DNA of 5,135 nt, from the NCBI GenBank assembly GCA_903853285.1, contig CAINTF010000257.1, positions 1 through 5,135 of the forward strand. Direction: 5' to 3'. The position numbers were made by a program, and so were the translations under genes. The first letter of the stretch is position 1. The number at the start of each line of letters is the position of its first letter. Under the pieces are notes generated by a model. The model ran no database searches. It was given only the letters and a program-made list of their open reading frames with translations, and was not told the DNA's origin. Shown here piece by piece: positions 1-5,135 of the stretch. The DNA comes from an uncultured Acidimicrobium sp. (lineage in GTDB: Bacteria; Actinomycetota; Acidimicrobiia; Acidimicrobiales; Ilumatobacteraceae).

Positions 1-1
1 C

Positions 2-649
2 GCAATCACCAGACTGCCGGGATTCCCTACCGATCGCTCGGTCAACTGGTTTATGCCACTCGGAATTTGTTTTGGCGCTGCATTCAGCGGCATCGGCCTT
101 GGCTTCTCAACAATCCGCGACATCGAGACTCGTTTCTATGATCGACTATTAATGTCGCCAGCACCGCGTCGCTCACTCATCATCGGTCCGCTCCTCACCG
201 CGTGGGTGCGAGTAGCAATCTTGTGCGCGTTTGTCATCCCTATGGGCATGCTGTTGGGGGTTCGATTCACAAGTGGACTGCTCGGATTATTCACTTTGGT
301 TGTTGCAGCCGTCGGGGTCTCGACAATTTCACTCGGTTGGGGCCTCGGACTTGCATTTAGATTTCGCGACATGCGCGGTGCCGCCGTGATGCAGCTCACC
401 ATGTTTGTGGTGCTGTATCTCTCGAGCGCACAGATGCCGCTCCCTCTGATGCGCGGTTGGTTACACAACGTTGCACGTATCAATCCAACCACAAACATTT
501 TGCGTCTCGCTCGCGAAGGACTTGTGCTCAAAACTTCACCCGACTACATGAGTTGGTCAAATACTTGGGGTGGTTTGCTTGCAATTGCCGGCATGGCAAC
601 GCTCACGCTTGTGTTTGCGCGTCGAGGACTTAACAAACTCGATAAATAA
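2..649 (+). CDS. ABC-2 type transporter permease, 3' part (5' end outside window)
   Basis: Membrane subunit of an ABC exporter of the ABC-2 family (DrrB-like drug exporters, also polysaccharide and lipid exporters). The frame is open to the left edge, so the Met at 53 is probably internal and only the C-terminal ~215 residues are seen. Numbering from that Met, hydrophobic segments lie at about 2-21, 49-70, 76-102, 112-127 and 173-189. Between the first two is the typical cytoplasmic stretch with TRFYDRLLMSPAPRRSL (about 26-42), matching the family pattern of an acidic/Arg run followed by 'RLL.sP..R..li.g'. Near the end comes the family's short amphipathic re-entrant region with an Asn-Pro pair (INPTTNILRLAR, about 143-154), then the last membrane helix and a basic tail. 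The cognate ATPase would be expected upstream, outside the window. Substrate unknown. The 20-bp gap to the next gene allows co-transcription, but no functional link is evident. Family assignment is firm; finer function is not. Confidence 0.85.
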   Translation, partial: AITRLPGFPTDRSVNWFMPLGICFGAAFSGIGLGFSTIRDIETRFYDRLLMSPAPRRSLIIGPLLTAWVRVAILCAFVIPMGMLLGVRFTSGLLGLFTLVVAAVGVSTISLGWGLGLAFRFRDMRGAAVMQLTMFVVLYLSSAQMPLPLMRGWLHNVARINPTTNILRLAREGLVLKTSPDYMSWSNTWGGLLAIAGMATLTLVFARRGLNKLDK

Positions 650-669
650 GCAGTTATTGTTAATCCTGT
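630..669 (+). promoter_or_regulatory. Possible promoter for a leaderless secreted-protein mRNA
   Basis: TTAACA at 630-635 matches the -35 consensus at five of six bases, and TATTGT at 655-660 is a weak -10 (four of six). The spacer is 19 nt, slightly long. A transcript would start near 667-670, at or next to the ATG at 670. No Shine-Dalgarno sequence precedes that ATG, which fits leaderless translation, common in actinobacteria. The -35 lies inside the end of the permease gene. This is pattern matching only and could be chance. Confidence 0.3.
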
Positions 670-1050
670 ATGCACGCTGCACGTCGCACAAGGCTTCACC
701 GATGCGCACTGTTCTGCGCACTGCTGATTGTCGTAATTCCTACGAGTGGTGTAGCTTCAGCACGTAGCGTTGTCCTCGGTTCGTCGAGCAATGCTGCTGC
801 CGCAAATTTGTCTAGTGCACGTTTGGCGATCAAAAAGGCAATATTTAGTCAAAACGCTGTTGTAGTTCTGAAGGGTGGCACCCTCACATTGACCAATGTC
901 GATAATGTCGCCTACCGCATCAAAGTTGGCGCCACTTTGGTAGTCGTCCCCGCAAAGGGGTCGAAGACCGTTCAGCTTCCCCAACGCGGAACATTCTCTA
1001 TTACCTGCGCCAAAGCACCAAGTCTGAAGGCAACACTTACCGTCAAGTAA
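670..1050 (+). CDS. Small secreted protein with degenerate cupredoxin-like domain
   Basis: 126 residues. The N-terminus is a clear Sec-type signal peptide: basic n-region (RRTRLHR, 5-11), hydrophobic core (about 13-24) and a VASA motif with likely cleavage after Ala31. No lipobox is seen. An Ala/Ser-rich linker (about 32-57) leads to a beta-rich domain (about 58-126) resembling plastocyanin/cupredoxin: 'GGTLTLTNVDNVAYRI' (69-84) matches the first copper-loop strand, and 'GTFSITCAKAPSLKATLTV' (107-125) matches the final C..HP.M.G.i.V loop. Only Cys113 of the ligands remains; the other ligand positions are Tyr82, Ala116 and Leu119. The mature part has no His, no Met and only one acidic residue (Asp78) against 13 Lys/Arg, so it is strongly basic. 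It is therefore unlikely to hold type 1 copper. Function unknown; structural, adhesive or polyanion-binding roles are possible. The start rests on the signal peptide, as no ribosome site is visible. Alternative: an unrelated immunoglobulin-like beta-sandwich. Confidence 0.65.
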   Translation: MHAARRTRLHRCALFCALLIVVIPTSGVASARSVVLGSSSNAAAANLSSARLAIKKAIFSQNAVVVLKGGTLTLTNVDNVAYRIKVGATLVVVPAKGSKTVQLPQRGTFSITCAKAPSLKATLTVK

Positions 1051-1148
1051 CTGAGCGAATCGACCAAAGGAGTCACGCTCATTAGACAACACCCCGCTCG
1101 GTGAGGCAGGATGTCGCTGAGGCAAGTAACAGTGCGAGGGAGAACTCT
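1051..1148 (+). promoter_or_regulatory. Leader region of the cox-type operon, candidate promoter and repeats
   Basis: This 98-bp gap is the largest in the window and the natural place for the operon's promoter. TAGACA at 1083-1088 matches the -35 consensus at five of six bases, with a weak CAGGAT 18 nt further on (1107-1112). A heptamer TGAGGCA occurs twice in direct orientation (1102-1108 and 1118-1124, 16 bp apart), overlapping and following the candidate -10. TGAGCG (1052-1057) and CGCTCA (1076-1081) are inverted, with an 18-nt loop and no T-run, so they make a poor terminator. An AAAGGAG at 1066-1072 has no ATG/GTG/TTG at proper spacing. None of these elements is secure on its own. Confidence 0.25.
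1137..1142 (+). promoter_or_regulatory. Ribosome binding site of the small subunit gene
   Basis: AGGGAG lies 6 nt before the ATG at 1149. It decides the start in favour of 1149 over the in-frame GTG at 1101, which has no Shine-Dalgarno sequence at proper spacing. A near-identical AAGGGAG at the same spacing precedes the medium subunit gene. Confidence 0.75.
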
Positions 1149-1604
1149 ATGAAGGTCAGCATCACCGTCAATGGAACCAAGCAAGAAAAAGAAGTAGAGC
1201 CTCGTACTCTGCTTGTACATTTTTTGCGCGATCAACTGCAACTCACTGGCACAAACATTGGTTGTGACACATCGAGTTGTGGTGCCTGCACCGTTCATCT
1301 CGACGGCGAAGCAGTCAAGAGTTGCACAGTGCTCGCCGCGCAAGCAGATGGTGGCACGGTGATGACTATCGAAGGTCTAAGTAAAGATGGCGAGATGCAT
1401 CCAATGCAACAAGCATTTATGGAAAACCACGGACTGCAGTGTGGTTACTGCACACCAGGAATGGTGATGGCATCTATTGGTTTACTGAATGAAAATCCAA
1501 ATCCAACAGAAGAAGAAGTCCGACTCGGCCTCGAGGGCAACCTCTGTCGCTGCACCGGATACCACAACATTGTGAAGTCGGTGCTCGCTGCGGCGAAGAA
1601 ATAG
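1149..1604 (+). CDS. coxS: Form II CO dehydrogenase-like small (2Fe-2S) subunit
   Basis: Electron-transfer subunit of a molybdenum hydroxylase (xanthine oxidase family, CoxS type), cytoplasmic, moving electrons from the molybdenum centre to FAD. 151 residues, close to the usual length. The N-terminal plant-ferredoxin-like domain carries Cys39, Cys44, Cys47 and Cys59 ([16 protein letters not shown] then C) for one [2Fe-2S] cluster. The C-terminal helical domain carries Cys98 and Cys101 (QCGYCTPGM) and Cys133 and Cys135 ([12 protein letters not shown]) for the second. All eight ligands are present, so the protein looks functional. The start at 1149 is supported by an AGGGAG site and by the usual MKVSITVNG opening; an upstream in-frame GTG (1101) would add 16 non-conserved residues. 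The stop codon is followed after 9 nt by the large subunit gene, so the two are translated from one message. The family is certain; the actual substrate of the complex is not known, so the symbol denotes homology only. Confidence 0.93.
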   Translation: MKVSITVNGTKQEKEVEPRTLLVHFLRDQLQLTGTNIGCDTSSCGACTVHLDGEAVKSCTVLAAQADGGTVMTIEGLSKDGEMHPMQQAFMENHGLQCGYCTPGMVMASIGLLNENPNPTEEEVRLGLEGNLCRCTGYHNIVKSVLAAAKK

Positions 1605-1608
1605 GAGA
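1603..1608 (+). promoter_or_regulatory. Ribosome binding site of the large subunit gene, overlapping the coxS stop
   Basis: AGGAGA overlaps the TAG stop of the small subunit gene (1602-1604) and sits 5 nt before the ATG at 1614. This arrangement suggests translational coupling, which would help keep the subunits in balance. Confidence 0.7.
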
Positions 1609-1613
1609 CGGTC

Positions 1614-4001
1614 ATGACAATGACAGACAACCGCCAAAATACCGTGATCGGTACGCGGCAACTACGTCGCGAAGATCCTGCCCTCTTAACTGGCGAAGCA
1701 AAGTTCACCAACGATCTCAATCTGCCAGGTGCACTGCATCTTTCAATCTTGAGGTCCCCACATGCTCACGCAAAAATTGTGAGCATTAATACGGCCGCAG
1801 CAAAGGCTTCTCCAGGCGTAGTCGCCGTGTATACCGGTGCAGAGTTGCAGTCTGAGTGGGCTGGCCCAATGCCATGCGCATGGCCAGTAACTCCAGACAT
1901 GAAGAACCCCCCACACTTCCCACTTGCAGCGAGCAAGGTGTGTTACGTCGGTGACGGTGTGGTTGCGGTGCTTGCAACCAGCGAGAGCGCATCGCGCGAT
2001 GCACTCGACCTTATTGAAGTGGAATACAAGGTCCTCAAGGCTGTTGTTGATGTTGAAGAAGCGCTCAGTGATGCCAACATCATCCACGAAGATTTAGGAA
2101 CGAACAAAAGTTACACCTGGAATTTGAAGATCGAGGCCACCGAGGGTTGCGTCGAAGACGCATTCCAAAAAGCCGCGTTCAAAGTCAGCGAGCGTTACGT
2201 TCAGCAACGTTTGTTGCCAATGGCCATGGAGCCACGCGCGGTTGCCGCCGTGCCACAACCATTTGGCGGCGACATCACTCTGTATTCCTCCACCCAGATA
2301 CCTCACATTCTTAAAGTGATGGCCGCGCTCACACTCGGTATTCCCGAGCAACAAGTTCGTGTAATTGCGCCAAGTGTTGGTGGTGGTTTCGGATCAAAAC
2401 TAGATGTTTATGCCGAGGAGTTGCTGTGCATGGCACTTGCGCGTAAACACAGCCTGCCCGTGCGTTGGGTTGAAGAGCGCAGTGAAAACTCGATGGCCAC
2501 CATTCATGGTCGCGGTCAAGTGCAATACGTCGAACTCGCAGCCGACAAGAGTGGCAAACTCACCGCAGTTCGCGTGCGCATCAAAGCCGACATGGGTGCA
2601 TATCTGCAATTGGTCACGCCTGGCGTGCCCATCTTGGGTGCATTCTTGTATGCAGGCGTCTACGACATCCCGCTGGCTTATGACTTCAGTTGCGATGGCA
2701 TCTTCACCACGCTCACACCAACCGATGCTTATCGCGGTGCTGGTCGCCCCGAGGCAACGTACGCCATCGAATCTGCAATGGATGCGCTTGCTCGTGAAAT
2801 GAAAATCGATCCACTCGAATTGCGCAAGCGCAACTTCATTCAAAAAGAGCAGTTTCCTTATGTTGCATTCAGTGGACTGACCTATGACTCCGGTGATCAC
2901 TTGCAGGCCGCTGAGAAAGCTGCCGGTCTTGCTGACTATGTAGGCATTCGCGCACAACAAGCAAAACAAAATGTTCCTGGTGCCAAAAAGCGTTTGGGCA
3001 TTGGCATGAGTTCGTACTTTGAAATGTGCGGTCTTGCTCCATCGCGCGTGCTCGCCTCGCTCAACTATGGCGCTGGCGGATGGGAAGCAGCAACAGTCCG
3101 CATTTTGCCAACGTGCAAAGTGCAAGTTGTAACAGGCACTTCGCCGCACGGTCAGGGTCACGAAACTTCGTGGGCCATGATTGCATCCGAAAAACTTGGC
3201 ATCCCTCAAGAAGACATCGATGTGTTGCATAGCGACACCGCGATTTCGCCACTTGGTCTCGACACTTACGGTTCGCGTTCGCTTCCTGTCGGTGGCGTTG
3301 CTATTGCAGGTGCTTGTGACAAGGTCATTGACAAGGCTCGACTCATTGCTGCTCATCAACTGGAGTGTTCAGCCGATGACCTCGAGTTTGCTGGAGGAGT
3401 GTTCAGCGTCAAAGGTTCACCAGATCGTGCAGTACCGATGGCGGCAATTGCTTTTGCGGCATTTACTGCACACAACCTGCCAGATGGTCTGGAGCCAAAC
3501 CTCGAAGCGCAATACACATACGATCCACCAAACTTCTCATGGCCATTCGGTACCCACATGTGCGTACTCGAAGTTGACACCGAGACTGGTCAAATCGAGA
3601 TCCTCAAATATGTTGCCGTTGACGACTGTGGTGTACAGATCAACCCACTTATCGTCGAAGGTCAGGTACATGGCGGCGTAATCCAAGGGCTTGCTCAAGC
3701 GCTCTTCGAAGAAGCCGTGTATGACACAGATGGCAACTTGAAGACAACAACACTTGCCGAATACTTGGTGCCGGCAGCAAGCGATGTTCCATCGATTACC
3801 ACCGCTCATACCGTTACGCCATCACCCACAAACCAGCTTGGCGTGAAAGGCATTGGCGAAGCAGGCACTATCGGTGCTGCAAGCACCGTCATCAACGCAG
3901 TTGTTGATGCACTTTCAGGCATTGGAGTCACCTCAATGCCAATGCCAGCATCACCACAAACTGTGTGGCGCGCAATTCAATCAGCAGCAAAAGCAAAGTA
4001 A
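1614..4001 (+). CDS. coxL: Form II CO dehydrogenase-like large (molybdopterin) subunit
   Basis: Catalytic subunit of a xanthine oxidase-family molybdenum hydroxylase, expected to bind Mo-molybdopterin cytosine dinucleotide in the cytoplasm. 795 residues, typical of CoxL. The N-terminal a/b hammerhead domain spans about 18-140 (opening RREDPALLTGEAKF); the molybdopterin-binding domains follow from about 160 to the end. Visible family motifs are PSVGGGFGSK (253-262), AYRGAGRPEA (372-381), GQGHETSW (513-520) and GVKGIGEAGTIGA (743-755), in which Glu749 is the likely catalytic base. The active-site loop AYRGAGR is the form II signature; form I CO dehydrogenases have AYxCSFR, whose Cys holds copper. 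No Cys is present in this loop, so the copper-molybdenum centre of true CO dehydrogenase is not expected. Gene order S-L-M also fits form II. The start at 1614 has a good ribosome site; Met3 (1620) is a possible alternative. Substrate unknown: slow CO oxidation, an aldehyde or an N-heterocycle are all possible. Confidence 0.93.
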   Translation: MTMTDNRQNTVIGTRQLRREDPALLTGEAKFTNDLNLPGALHLSILRSPHAHAKIVSINTAAAKASPGVVAVYTGAELQSEWAGPMPCAWPVTPDMKNPPHFPLAASKVCYVGDGVVAVLATSESASRDALDLIEVEYKVLKAVVDVEEALSDANIIHEDLGTNKSYTWNLKIEATEGCVEDAFQKAAFKVSERYVQQRLLPMAMEPRAVAAVPQPFGGDITLYSSTQIPHILKVMAALTLGIPEQQVRVIAPSVGGGFGSKLDVYAEELLCMALARKHSLPVRWVEERSENSMATIHGRGQVQYVELAADKSGKLTAVRVRIKADMGAYLQLVTPGVPILGAFLYAGVYDIPLAYDFSCDGIFTTLTPTDAYRGAGRPEATYAIESAMDALAREMKIDPLELRKRNFIQKEQFPYVAFSGLTYDSGDHLQAAEKAAGLADYVGIRAQQAKQNVPGAKKRLGIGMSSYFEMCGLAPSRVLASLNYGAGGWEAATVRILPTCKVQVVTGTSPHGQGHETSWAMIASEKLGIPQEDIDVLHSDTAISPLGLDTYGSRSLPVGGVAIAGACDKVIDKARLIAAHQLECSADDLEFAGGVFSVKGSPDRAVPMAAIAFAAFTAHNLPDGLEPNLEAQYTYDPPNFSWPFGTHMCVLEVDTETGQIEILKYVAVDDCGVQINPLIVEGQVHGGVIQGLAQALFEEAVYDTDGNLKTTTLAEYLVPAASDVPSITTAHTVTPSPTNQLGVKGIGEAGTIGAASTVINAVVDALSGIGVTSMPMPASPQTVWRAIQSAAKAK

Positions 4002-4015
4002 CTTCGGAAAATTTC

Positions 4016-4022
4016 AAGGGAG
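4016..4022 (+). promoter_or_regulatory. Ribosome binding site fixing a GTG start for the medium subunit
   Basis: AAGGGAG lies 6 nt before GTG at 4029. It is a strong Shine-Dalgarno match and supports GTG as the true start. The resulting N-terminus, MIPAAFDYKRASS, is what the family shows. It lies in the 27-bp gap after the large subunit gene. Confidence 0.75.
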
Positions 4023-4028
4023 CACATC

Positions 4029-4853
4029 GTGATACCAGCAGCATTCGACTACAAGCGAGCATCATCGGCAGCCGAAGCAATTTCACTCGTCGGGCAATAC
4101 GGCGACGAAGCCAAGTTTTTGGCAGGTGGACACAGCCTGATTCCGTTGATGAAACTGCGCTTGGCCCAGCCTGCGATGCTCATCGACATCGGTCGCATTA
4201 AGGATCTCTCGTACATCAAAGACGGTGGGGACTTCATCGCGATTGGTGCGTTGACTCGCCACATGGATGTAGAGAAATCGGCGCTTGTACTCAAAGAAGT
4301 GCCTCTGCTCGCCCACGCAGCCGGTCATGTAGGTGACGCTCAGGTTCGTCATCGCGGGACCATTGGTGGATCGCTTGCTCACGCAGACTCAGCAAGCGAT
4401 CTTCCTGCAACAACTCTCGCGCTCGGTGCAACTTATGTTGCGCAAGGCCCGAAGGGTGAACGACTCATCGCCGCAGCCGACTTCTACAAAGGCTTTCTCG
4501 AAAGCGCACTCAAGCCAGACGAAATGCTGACCGAAATTCGTGTGCCAAAAATGAACGGCGCAAAGTGGGGTTTTGAGAAGTTCAATCGCCGCGCTCAAGA
4601 CTGGGCAATTGTGGGTGTGGCTGCATGGCGCAGTAAAGACGCATCCGGAGTCGCACTTGTCAATATGGGTAGTACCCCAATTTTGGCAACAAGTGTCTCG
4701 AAAGCTCTCAAGTCTGGTGCATCAGTTGCAGACGCCGCCGAACAAGCAGCGGCTGAAGCTGAACCTCAGGACGACTTAAACGCATCGAGTGAATACCGCG
4801 TGCACTTAGCAAAAGTGCTGGTGCGGCGCGCTCTCGAAAAAGCGTCGGCATAA
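4029..4853 (+). CDS. coxM: Form II CO dehydrogenase-like medium (FAD-binding) subunit
   Basis: Flavoprotein subunit that takes electrons from the iron-sulfur subunit and passes them to an external acceptor, probably the respiratory chain. 274 residues, slightly shorter than well-studied CoxM proteins (about 288) but complete. The N-terminal FAD-binding domain (about 1-170) has both signature loops: AGGHSLIPLMKLRLA (32-46) and RGTIGGSLAHADSASDLPA (109-127). The C-terminal CO_deh_flav_C-type domain runs from about 170 to the end (FEKFNRRAQDWAIVGVAA, 182-199, then the usual closing helix LAKVLVRRALEKA). It starts with GTG, backed by an AAGGGAG site. It is the third gene of the operon, 27 bp after the large subunit gene. 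All elements needed for flavin binding appear intact. The product is a family-level call; the related xanthine dehydrogenase FAD subunit is a paralogue, but gene order and the large subunit loop favour the CoxM label. Confidence 0.92.
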   Translation: MIPAAFDYKRASSAAEAISLVGQYGDEAKFLAGGHSLIPLMKLRLAQPAMLIDIGRIKDLSYIKDGGDFIAIGALTRHMDVEKSALVLKEVPLLAHAAGHVGDAQVRHRGTIGGSLAHADSASDLPATTLALGATYVAQGPKGERLIAAADFYKGFLESALKPDEMLTEIRVPKMNGAKWGFEKFNRRAQDWAIVGVAAWRSKDASGVALVNMGSTPILATSVSKALKSGASVADAAEQAAAEAEPQDDLNASSEYRVHLAKVLVRRALEKASA

Positions 4854-4875
4854 CGATTTCGCTAAACTCGTAACT

Positions 4876-5135
4876 CTGTCAGTCGCAACTTTTCTTCGGC
4901 GTAAACCAACACGCACGCGAGTAGTTGCAATTGCGCTGTACCTAGCGCTGTTTGGATGGTCAATAGATCGTTTTGGTTTGCCCGTCGACCGCATCGCAGT
5001 CACCGGATGGATTCTTGTTGCATTTATTTTTGCCAACGTGGGCAAGAAATGGAAAGACCAACTGGCGATGTTCCGTGACTGGTCAATCTTTGCGGGAATG
5101 TTGTTTGCATACGAATACAGTCGTGGTCTTTCCGA
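4876..5135 (+). CDS. Phosphatase PAP2-family membrane protein, N-terminal part, start uncertain
   Basis: The frame is open from 4810 to the right edge with no stop, and the gene runs out of the window. Its translation has two likely membrane segments, VVAIALYLALFGWSIDRFG (4924-4980) and IAVTGWILVAFIFANV (4993-5040), then a basic/aromatic stretch and RDWSIFAGMLFAYEYSRGL (5074-5130). That 'DW..f...l.Y...RGl' pattern is typical of the N-terminal part of actinobacterial PAP2 phosphatase / inositolphosphotransferase proteins; the catalytic motifs would lie further right. No ATG, GTG or TTG occurs in frame between the stop at 4807 and the TTG at 4978, which would cut off the first membrane segment; the first ATG is at 5068. 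I place the start provisionally at CTG 4876, ahead of the basic segment FLRRKPTRTR; TTG 4978 is the conventional alternative. No ribosome site supports either. It follows the medium subunit gene closely, but a role with the oxidase is not implied. Confidence 0.55.
   Translation, partial: MSVATFLRRKPTRTRVVAIALYLALFGWSIDRFGLPVDRIAVTGWILVAFIFANVGKKWKDQLAMFRDWSIFAGMLFAYEYSRGLS

Noticed and set aside
136..531. A 131-codon open frame on the - strand opposite the permease
   Set aside because: The + strand encodes a clear ABC-2 permease across this stretch. The antisense product is Arg/Ser/Thr-rich without domain features.
570..767. Short + strand frame overlapping the permease end and the secreted-protein start
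   Set aside because: It overlaps two better-supported genes in another frame, has no ribosome site, and has no membrane or domain pattern.
1052..1081. Intrinsic terminator after the secreted-protein gene
   Set aside because: The stem is only 6 bp with an 18-nt loop, and no T-run follows it.
1101..1148. GTG at 1101 as the start of the small subunit
   Set aside because: It would add 16 residues not seen in the family and has no ribosome site. ATG at 1149 has AGGGAG at 6 nt and the family N-terminus.
2400..3359. A 319-codon open frame on the - strand
   Set aside because: It lies wholly inside the well-conserved large subunit gene, spans its active-site motifs on the other strand, and its translation is rich in Cys, His and Arg with no recognisable domain. 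It is a codon-bias shadow.
3181..3681. A 166-codon + strand frame inside the large subunit gene
   Set aside because: It is an out-of-frame shadow of conserved molybdopterin-domain sequence. The product is Ser/Leu/Arg-rich and unrecognisable.
1614..4001. True (form I) CO dehydrogenase
   Set aside because: The loop is AYRGAGR, without the copper-binding Cys of AYxCSFR, and gene order is S-L-M, not M-S-L.

Overview
The window (5135 bp) looks like chromosome from a free-living, high- to mid-GC actinobacterium. This is inferred from the style of the proteins: an actinobacterial-type form II CoxSLM set and a phosphatase PAP2-family membrane protein. Base composition is close to balanced by eye, which would fit a freshwater or marine lineage such as Acidimicrobiia, but the sequence alone does not settle the taxon. 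All supported genes lie on the + strand and are tightly packed. There are no tRNAs, rRNAs, CRISPR arrays, insertion sequences or convincing intrinsic terminators.

Layout. (1) Bases 2-649 are the 3' end of an ABC-2 type export permease; its start, and presumably its ATPase, lie to the left. (2) Bases 670-1050 encode a small secreted protein that looks like a cupredoxin fold stripped of its copper ligands. (3) After a 98-bp leader, bases 1149-4853 hold a three-gene operon in the order small-large-medium (coxS-coxL-coxM type) for a molybdenum hydroxylase of the xanthine oxidase / aerobic CO dehydrogenase family. (4) Bases from about 4876 to the right edge are the N-terminal part of a PAP2-family membrane protein with no ordinary start codon.

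How the oxidase works. The three subunits would form a heterotrimer, usually dimerised. The large subunit binds Mo-molybdopterin cytosine dinucleotide and oxidises the substrate. The small subunit carries two [2Fe-2S] clusters. The medium subunit carries FAD and passes electrons on. The large subunit has the form II loop AYRGAGR instead of the form I AYxCSFR loop, so it lacks the cysteine that holds copper in true CO dehydrogenase. Gene order S-L-M also fits form II (form I is M-S-L). Its substrate cannot be read from the sequence, and 'CO dehydrogenase' is a family label here, not a proven activity.

The main oddities are the small basic secreted protein with a ligandless cupredoxin motif just upstream of the oxidase operon, and the missing start codon of the PAP2 gene. 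The rest of the window is well-conserved, ordinary metabolic sequence.
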